Shown here in pieces: positions 59,354 to 64,000 of a stretch of 64,000 nucleotides of DNA. The notes below the pieces were generated by a model. It saw only the letters and a program-made list of their open reading frames with translations. It was not told where the DNA came from and did not search any database. Source of the stretch: Actinoplanes sp. L3-i22 (GTDB lineage: Bacteria; Actinomycetota; Actinomycetes; Mycobacteriales; Micromonosporaceae). A program made the translations under genes and the position numbers. The stretch's first letter is position 1. Each line of letters begins with the position of its first letter. Where the stretch lies: contig NZ_AP024745.1 in the NCBI RefSeq assembly GCF_019704555.1, positions 504,501-568,500 of the forward strand, in the 5' to 3' direction.

Positions 59354-60229
59354 TCAGGCGAACGCGGCCAGGCACCGCTTGAGGAACGCGGCCAGTGCCG
59401 GACTTGTCCGCTCCGGCCAGACCAGGGCGAGCAGCGCCGGGATCCCGATGCCGTCGATCGGCACGGCGACCAGGTCGGGATGCGCGGCCGCCATCGACTC
59501 GCTGAGGACCGCGACCCCGAGGCCGCGGCGGGCCAGGCCGGCGACGGTGTCCGGCGAGGTGGCGACGAGCGCGACCTCCGGTCGCAAGCCGGAATCCGCC
59601 ACCCCGGCCTGGTCGAGCACGTCCCGGATGCCGGTCCCTTGCGGCAGACAGACGATTTGGTACGACCGGAGCCCCGCGACCGTGACCCGGCCGCGCCCCG
59701 CGAGCTCGCTGCCGGGAGCGGTCAGCGCCACCAGCCGCTCGCTCACGATCACCTGCGACGCGAGGTGTTCCGGCGGCGCCCCGGCCAGCCCCGCCAGCGC
59801 CACGTCGAACGCGCCGGCGCGCACGCCCGCGACCAGGTGGTCCGAGTTCGCCTCGGCCAGCTCCAGCTCGATGCCGGGATGGTCGCGGTGGAAGGCGGCG
59901 AGCGCGTCGAAGAGTGGCGCGACCTCGCAGCCGATCACCATGCCGATCGTCAGCCGGCCCCGGATCAGCCCCTTGACGTCGTCGATCGCGTCCCGCAGGT
60001 CGAGCGTCGAGTCGAGGGCGGCCCGGGCGTGGCGCAGCGCGACCGCACCGGCGTCGGTGAGCCGCGCGGTCCGGCCGCTGCGGTCGAAAAGCTCCGCGCC
60101 GAGCTCGTGCTCCAGCGCCTTGACCTGCGCACTCACCCCGGACTGGGTGATGTGCACCCGCTCCGCGGCGCGGGTGAAGCTGCCGGTCTCGGCGACCGCG
60201 ACGAAGTACTCCAGCTGCCGCAGATCCAT
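59354..60229 (-). CDS. LysR-family transcriptional regulator
   Basis: This encodes 291 residues. MDLRQLEYFVAVAETGSFTRAAERVHITQSGVSAQVKALEHELGAELFDR is the standard LysR helix-turn-helix. The effector-binding domain (about 90-290) follows. The ATG at 60229 gives the canonical start. It is divergent, 70 bp apart, from the NTF2-like gene at 60300, the likely target. Confidence 0.92.
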   Translation of the reverse strand: MDLRQLEYFVAVAETGSFTRAAERVHITQSGVSAQVKALEHELGAELFDRSGRTARLTDAGAVALRHARAALDSTLDLRDAIDDVKGLIRGRLTIGMVIGCEVAPLFDALAAFHRDHPGIELELAEANSDHLVAGVRAGAFDVALAGLAGAPPEHLASQVIVSERLVALTAPGSELAGRGRVTVAGLRSYQIVCLPQGTGIRDVLDQAGVADSGLRPEVALVATSPDTVAGLARRGLGVAVLSESMAAAHPDLVAVPIDGIGIPALLALVWPERTSPALAAFLKRCLAAFA

Positions 60230-60299
60230 GAGTAGAAATTGTAGTAGCCAGAAGAACCATCTGTTGGACTTGTGGATCGGGTAGGGGCAGGGTGAAGTC

Positions 60300-60659
60300 A
60301 TGAGCGAACGCGAGAAGGCACAGCAGCCCGAAGACCTGACCCGCCTCTTCGTCGAGCGCGCCAACGCGAAGGATGCCGAGGGCCTCGCCCTGCTGTACGA
60401 GGAGGACGCCGTGATGGCCTACCCGCCCGGCAGCCAGACCGTCGGGCGCGCGGCGATCCAGCAGCTCTGGGCCGAGCTGCTGCCGAGGATGCCCCGCTTC
60501 GAGCCCGAGCCGCCGCTGCCCACGCTGATCAGCGGCGACCTGGCCCTCACCGCGACGCCGCCGAGAGACGGGGCCGGGGCGAGGGCGCAGGTGGTCCGCC
60601 GGCAGCCGGACGGAACCTGGCTGCGGGTGCTCGATCAGCCGGAGTTCGCCCGGCCCTGA
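60300..60659 (+). CDS. SnoaL/NTF2-like (DUF4440-type) protein
   Basis: This encodes 119 residues. LTRLFVERANAKDAEGLALLYEEDAVMAYPPG and VGRAAIQQLWAELL are typical of the small NTF2-like fold, whose members bind or isomerise small organic ligands. Function here is unknown. It is divergent from the LysR regulator and probably controlled by it. Confidence 0.85.
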   Translation: MSEREKAQQPEDLTRLFVERANAKDAEGLALLYEEDAVMAYPPGSQTVGRAAIQQLWAELLPRMPRFEPEPPLPTLISGDLALTATPPRDGAGARAQVVRRQPDGTWLRVLDQPEFARP

Positions 60660-60666
60660 GCTGCTC

Positions 60667-61278
60667 CTACAAGGCCAGGCGCTGGCCGACCGTCAGCCGG
60701 TTCGGGCTGCCCAGGCGGCTCGCGTTGGCGCGGTAAAGGGCCTTCCAGCCGCCCTTGACGCGGTAGCGCGTGGCGATGGCGGAAAGGGTGTCGCCGCGCT
60801 TCACGACGTAGGTGCCGGTCGTCCTCAGCGGCGAGTCGTAGGAGGCCAGGCGGTAGGGGTTCACCGCGGCGGTGGTCCGCGCCTTGGTGAGCCCGCGACG
60901 CCCGCAGGTGGGCCAGGCACCGATGCCCTGGTTCCGCAGGACCCGTTCGGCGACCGTGATCTGCTCGCTCTTGGAGGCCACGTTGGCGGTCGAGCCGTAC
61001 TTCCCGCCCCCGTGCGCACGCCACGTGGACCGGCTGAACTGCAACCCGCCGTAATAGCCGTTGCCGGTGTTGATCCGCCAGTTGCCGCCGGACTCGCACC
61101 GGGCCACGGCGTCCCAGTTCACGTCCGGGGCGGCGCTGGCGGGTGTGGCTTCGACCGCCAGCATGCCGACCGCACCGGCGAGACCGGCGACCATGATGCC
61201 GAGCGCGCGTTTCAGGGCGCGCGGAGACTGGGCTCGCCGGGAGACCGCACGACGAACCCGCTTGTTCAGGTGAAGCAT
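60667..61278 (-). CDS. Rpf-like transglycosylase with LysM domain
   Basis: This encodes 203 residues. A long basic signal peptide (about 1-48) leads to the Rpf-type transglycosylase domain ([38 protein letters not shown], with the catalytic glutamate in CESGG), then a LysM module ([18 protein letters not shown]...LTVGQRLAL) for wall binding. It cleaves peptidoglycan and promotes growth or spore germination in actinomycetes. GAGGGA lies before the ATG at 61278. A c-di-AMP riboswitch in the 5' leader should control it. Confidence 0.92.
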   Translation of the reverse strand: MLHLNKRVRRAVSRRAQSPRALKRALGIMVAGLAGAVGMLAVEATPASAAPDVNWDAVARCESGGNWRINTGNGYYGGLQFSRSTWRAHGGGKYGSTANVASKSEQITVAERVLRNQGIGAWPTCGRRGLTKARTTAAVNPYRLASYDSPLRTTGTYVVKRGDTLSAIATRYRVKGGWKALYRANASRLGSPNRLTVGQRLAL

Positions 61279-61287
61279 GAAGTTTTT

Positions 61288-61430
61288 CCCTCCACGCCTG
61301 CGAGGTGAGCTGTCGGGTTCGGGCCGAGGAGCCCGGCCGCCGTCAGGCGGCTTCACCCCGAGGCGCGCTCAACGTGAGCGCGCCGGAGAACTTGTGGGTC
61401 CCCCGCTCCATGCCTGTGTGTTGTTGACCG
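61288..61430 (-). ncRNA. c-di-AMP riboswitch (ydaO/yuaA motif)
   Basis: On the minus strand the leader contains GGAGCGGGGGACCCA, then CGGGGTGAAGCCGCC, then CCCGAACCCGACAGCTCAC and CTCGCAGGCGTGGAGGG close to the start codon. These are the conserved blocks of the ydaO motif, known to bind c-di-AMP and to sit upstream of rpf genes in actinomycetes. Between the blocks GAGCGCGCC/GGCGCGCTC-type stems form the variable helices. Exact ends are estimated. Confidence 0.88.
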
Positions 61431-61466
61431 TGACCAGCAGGCAGGACTCGGCGTTCCGGCCACGGT

Positions 61467-61482
61467 GTCCGCAATTGCGGAC
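61467..61482. promoter_or_regulatory. 16-bp perfect palindrome upstream of the riboswitch
   Basis: GTCCGCAATTGCGGAC is its own reverse complement. It lies about 40 bp upstream of the riboswitch on the minus strand, where the promoter is expected, so it may be an operator. Confidence 0.5.
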
Positions 61483-61935
61483 TGCCGACGGTAGCCACCA
61501 CCTCTCCGGACTGACCACGCCCGGAAGCGGGGCTGGTGACTTTGTTCTCACAAATTAGCCGCTTTGATCTTCCTTTGTGTGAATAACAACCCGAGTTCTT
61601 CAGTGGCGGCGCCGGTTGCCACCTACGTGGTCAACCGTGCGGGGGAACGCCGTTTGTGACCGGACACGCAAGAGTGGGTGCGCGGTTCGGCGTGCCTGGG
61701 CCCCGTCTCGCCGAACCGGTCATCCTCCGCATGACGGCTCATCACCGCTTTGTTGTCTGATGTGGGCGCGACCCGGGTGCGCGGGCCACGAGGACGCGCA
61801 GTTCGCGCGGATTGTGCATGAATTGGGCTCTGATGGGTGTCGTCCCTTGTCGGCTGCCGCGTCCCGGAGAACGATGGGCGGCATCCAGCCGACCTGAGCC
61901 GACGAGCCAGAGACCGACCAACCAAAGGTCGTCAC
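61483..61935. other. Intergenic region between rpf-like and STAS genes
   Basis: About 450 bases with several short open frames but none with a plausible start, ribosome site and codon pattern. It should hold the promoters for the two divergent genes. The AT-richer stretch around 61545-61605 (TTTGTTCTCACAAATTAG; GTGTGAATAACAAC) is the best promoter candidate. Confidence 0.5.
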
Positions 61936-62721
61936 ATGGAGCATCCCGCGTACGTCGTAGTCACCGCGGAGGGCACGGTTCGTCTGGTACTCGCAGGATC
62001 ACTGGTCCTGGTGCGCCACGCCGACGTGCTGACGCATCTGGAACAGGCGTTGAAGGCCGAGCCGAGCACGCACGTGGCCGTCGACCTGACCGAAGTCACC
62101 TCAATGGACTCCTCCGGAGTCGCTCTGCTGCTGCTCGTGCGCCGGTGCGCGCGGCGCGCGGCCAAGACGTTCCACGTGGCCGGCACTCCCCCCGAGGTGC
62201 TGAGACACCTCCATCTGGCCGGCCTGACCGTGTTCCTCGGCCTGCGCCCGCCGGACGACGCCCGCCTTTCACGCACCGGCGGCCCGGCCCCGCCGGAGTT
62301 CGCCACCTCGGGCGGGCGCGCCGCGCCGCTCGCCGAGGTCCTCGACGAGGCGTTCGGCGGCGACAACATGGGACACATCCGGCGGCAGCTGTCCGGCTAC
62401 GCCGACGGCCTGGCGATGTCCGGGCAGGAGCGCTACAACCTGCTGCTCGCGGCAACCGAGATCATGACCAACGCGGTACGTTACGGCGGCGGCTCGGGCC
62501 ACATCACCGCTGCCGGACGCGGCAACCTGCTGTTCCTCAGCATCAGCGACAGCGGCCGCGGCATTCCCCGCCGCTACCGCGGCGAACGCCCCCGCCCGCG
62601 CCCCGGCCACATCGGCCTCTACGGCCTGTGGCTGGTGGGCCAGATCTGCCAGCGGGTCGACATCGACACCGGCCCCGGCGGCACCAGGGTTCAGCTGACC
62701 TTCGCGGTCGCGACCGGGTGA
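61936..62721 (+). CDS. STAS domain fused to HATPase: anti-sigma antagonist/kinase fusion
   Basis: This encodes 261 residues. The STAS domain (about 5-105) has VDLTEVTSMDSSGVALLLLVRR, with serines at the phosphorylation position of anti-sigma factor antagonists. The HATPase domain (about 140-260) has LLLAATEIMTNAVRYGGG (N-box), ISDSGRGIP and GLYGLWLVGQICQRVDI, like RsbW-type kinases. The two halves are usually separate partners. It overlaps the PP2C gene by 4 bp (GTGA), so kinase, antagonist and phosphatase are made together. Confidence 0.88.
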   Translation: MEHPAYVVVTAEGTVRLVLAGSLVLVRHADVLTHLEQALKAEPSTHVAVDLTEVTSMDSSGVALLLLVRRCARRAAKTFHVAGTPPEVLRHLHLAGLTVFLGLRPPDDARLSRTGGPAPPEFATSGGRAAPLAEVLDEAFGGDNMGHIRRQLSGYADGLAMSGQERYNLLLAATEIMTNAVRYGGGSGHITAAGRGNLLFLSISDSGRGIPRRYRGERPRPRPGHIGLYGLWLVGQICQRVDIDTGPGGTRVQLTFAVATG

Positions 62722-64000
62722 CCGTCCGGCACACCGCCATGAACGGCAACCAGCACGACGACGACGCGCCCGTCGAGGCCGGCGGTGCGGCCTGCCCCGA
62801 CCGGGGACGGGATCTGCTCATCGCGGCGTACCGGACGCTGGGCCGGTCACTGAACCTCGACCGCACCGCCGCTGCCGCCGTCCGCCTCGCCCTCCCCGAG
62901 CTGGCCCGGGTGGCGGTGCTCGTCCTCGCCGTCGACCGGCAGGAGGCGCGGTGGTGGGCGGCAGGTCAGGAGAGCGCGCCGGCCCCGAAACCGGATCAGG
63001 ACAACACGGTCGCTCAGGCCGACCTGCCCGGCTGGATCCAGGCAACCCTCACCGACTCCGGCGGCGCCCGGGTCCGGCCCATCCCGCCCGGCCGATGGGC
63101 CCTGCCCGACGGCGCCGAGCACCAGGGTCACGGCGTGATCGTCCGGGTGACGTACTCCTACCAGGGCCGGGGCGCGCTGCTGCTGTTGCGCGACCCCGAT
63201 CAGGCGACCTTCACCGAGGCCGGCCGATCGGTCGCGGCCGAGTTCGGGACCGCGGTCAATCGCGCGGTGACGGCGGCCGTGCTCTACCGCGAGCAGGCCG
63301 AGGTCGCCGAGACTCTGCGCACGGCGCTGCTGCCCGCGCCGATACCCGACGTCGCCGGTCTCGAGCTGGCGTCCGTGTACCGGCCGGCCCGCGAGGCGCT
63401 GCGCATCGGTGGCGACATCGTGCACGCCGAGCCGCGCACCGAGGGCGGCGTGTTCTGCGTCCTGGGCGACGTCTGCGGCAAGGGCGTCGAGGCGGCGGTG
63501 GCCGGCAACCGGCTACGACAGTCGCTCCAGGTGCTGCGCCGGATCAACGGACAACCCCTGGACATGCTGAACCTGCTGAACGCGGCGACCTTCGACCCGC
63601 ACTCCACCGAGGCGACGCAGTTCGCCACCCTGATCGTCGGCGTCGTCGAGGCGCTGCCGCACGGGGGTGCCCGGCTGCGACTGGCCGCCGGCGGCCACCC
63701 GCCACCACTGGTCGTGCGGCAGACCGGAACCGTGGACCCGGTACCCATCGGCGGCATGATGCTCGGCGTCGAACACCCGGCGACGTTCGCCGAGGCGACG
63801 ATCCAGCTCGCCCCGGAAGAGGCCTGCGTGCTCTACACCGACGGGGTCGTCGACGCCGAGGGCGGCCCGTACGGCGAGCCGTTCGGCCTGCGCCGTCTCG
63901 TCACCCTGCTGGGCGAGTACACCGGCATGCCGGCCGCCCTGGTGACCGAGCGGATCGGGCAGCGGACCGGCGACTGGCTGGGCCGAAGCGATCACGACGA
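62718..64000 (+). CDS. PP2C (SpoIIE-type) serine phosphatase with GAF-like domain, partial
   Basis: The gene runs off the window; 427 codons are visible. It starts with GTG at 62718 (overlapping the previous stop); ATG 62742 is an alternative. A GAF-like domain (about 25-195) precedes the PP2C/SpoIIE domain (about 215 onward) with LPAPIPDVAGLELASVYRPAREALRIGGDIVHA, GDVCGKGVEAA, ATLIVGVVEA and VLYTDGVVDAEGG, which include metal-binding aspartates. It probably dephosphorylates an anti-sigma antagonist such as the upstream STAS domain. Confidence 0.9.
   Translation, partial: MTVRHTAMNGNQHDDDAPVEAGGAACPDRGRDLLIAAYRTLGRSLNLDRTAAAAVRLALPELARVAVLVLAVDRQEARWWAAGQESAPAPKPDQDNTVAQADLPGWIQATLTDSGGARVRPIPPGRWALPDGAEHQGHGVIVRVTYSYQGRGALLLLRDPDQATFTEAGRSVAAEFGTAVNRAVTAAVLYREQAEVAETLRTALLPAPIPDVAGLELASVYRPAREALRIGGDIVHAEPRTEGGVFCVLGDVCGKGVEAAVAGNRLRQSLQVLRRINGQPLDMLNLLNAATFDPHSTEATQFATLIVGVVEALPHGGARLRLAAGGHPPPLVVRQTGTVDPVPIGGMMLGVEHPATFAEATIQLAPEEACVLYTDGVVDAEGGPYGEPFGLRRLVTLLGEYTGMPAALVTERIGQRTGDWLGRSDHD

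Noticed and set aside
61616-61935. Small plus- and minus-strand open frames between rpf-like and STAS genes
   Set aside because: No ribosome binding sites, atypical composition and mutual overlap.

Overview
The window reads as chromosome of a high-GC actinomycete. GC-ending codons dominate, GTG starts and 4-bp ATGA/GTGA gene overlaps are frequent, and leaderless promoters (TANNNT followed 7 nt later by ATG or GTG) recur. A SARP regulator, a SigE-type sigma factor, an Rpf-like transglycosylase behind a c-di-AMP riboswitch and a pSAM2-type integrative element all point to Actinobacteria. I lean to Micromonosporaceae (Actinoplanes-like), but that is inference from gene style, not a database match.

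Left part (1-24 kb): a secreted VWA operon (minus); deoC divergent from a HutC-type GntR regulator across paired operators; a SARP-like regulator; a 1-Cys peroxiredoxin with an FAD oxidoreductase; an ABC-F ribosome-protection-type gene behind a leaderless 7-codon leader peptide and a long hairpin; DoxX divergent from HxlR; a two-component system divergent from a lipoprotein/adaptor/ABC export operon; a SigE-type sigma factor with a membrane-anchored beta-propeller-like partner; an orphan ribA-deaminase-marR operon with two MarR-like boxes; a secreted alpha/beta hydrolase and several small hypothetical genes.

Integrative element (24.07-38.02 kb): an AICE sits in the 3' half of a tRNA-Arg(CCU) gene, bounded by 67-bp direct repeats. 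Its backbone on the plus strand is small conserved genes, a KorSA-like GntR regulator, an FtsK/TraB translocase, a DUF2637 membrane protein, a RepSA-like HUH initiator, an excisionase and a tyrosine integrase. Its cargo is (a) a leaderless gene for a membrane-anchored protein with eight identical 81-bp tandem repeats, (b) a lower-GC DUF262-HEPN pair that looks like a defence or toxin module, and (c) a translationally coupled GntR-HAD-kinase operon. Sequence just outside the left repeat resembles the element's right end, which suggests an earlier integration.

Right part (38-64 kb): two secreted surface proteins; a degraded stretch with an IS5-family element inserted exactly at the stop codon of a CdiI-like immunity gene and an internally deleted SNF2 helicase pseudogene; a glycosyltransferase-EAL fusion divergent from a membrane-anchored GH18 protein; a Gly/Pro-rich repeat protein; an MMPL exporter; a 1603-residue secreted nuclease/5'-nucleotidase; a LysR/NTF2-like divergent pair; the riboswitch-controlled Rpf-like gene; and a STAS-HATPase fusion coupled to a PP2C phosphatase that runs off the window end.
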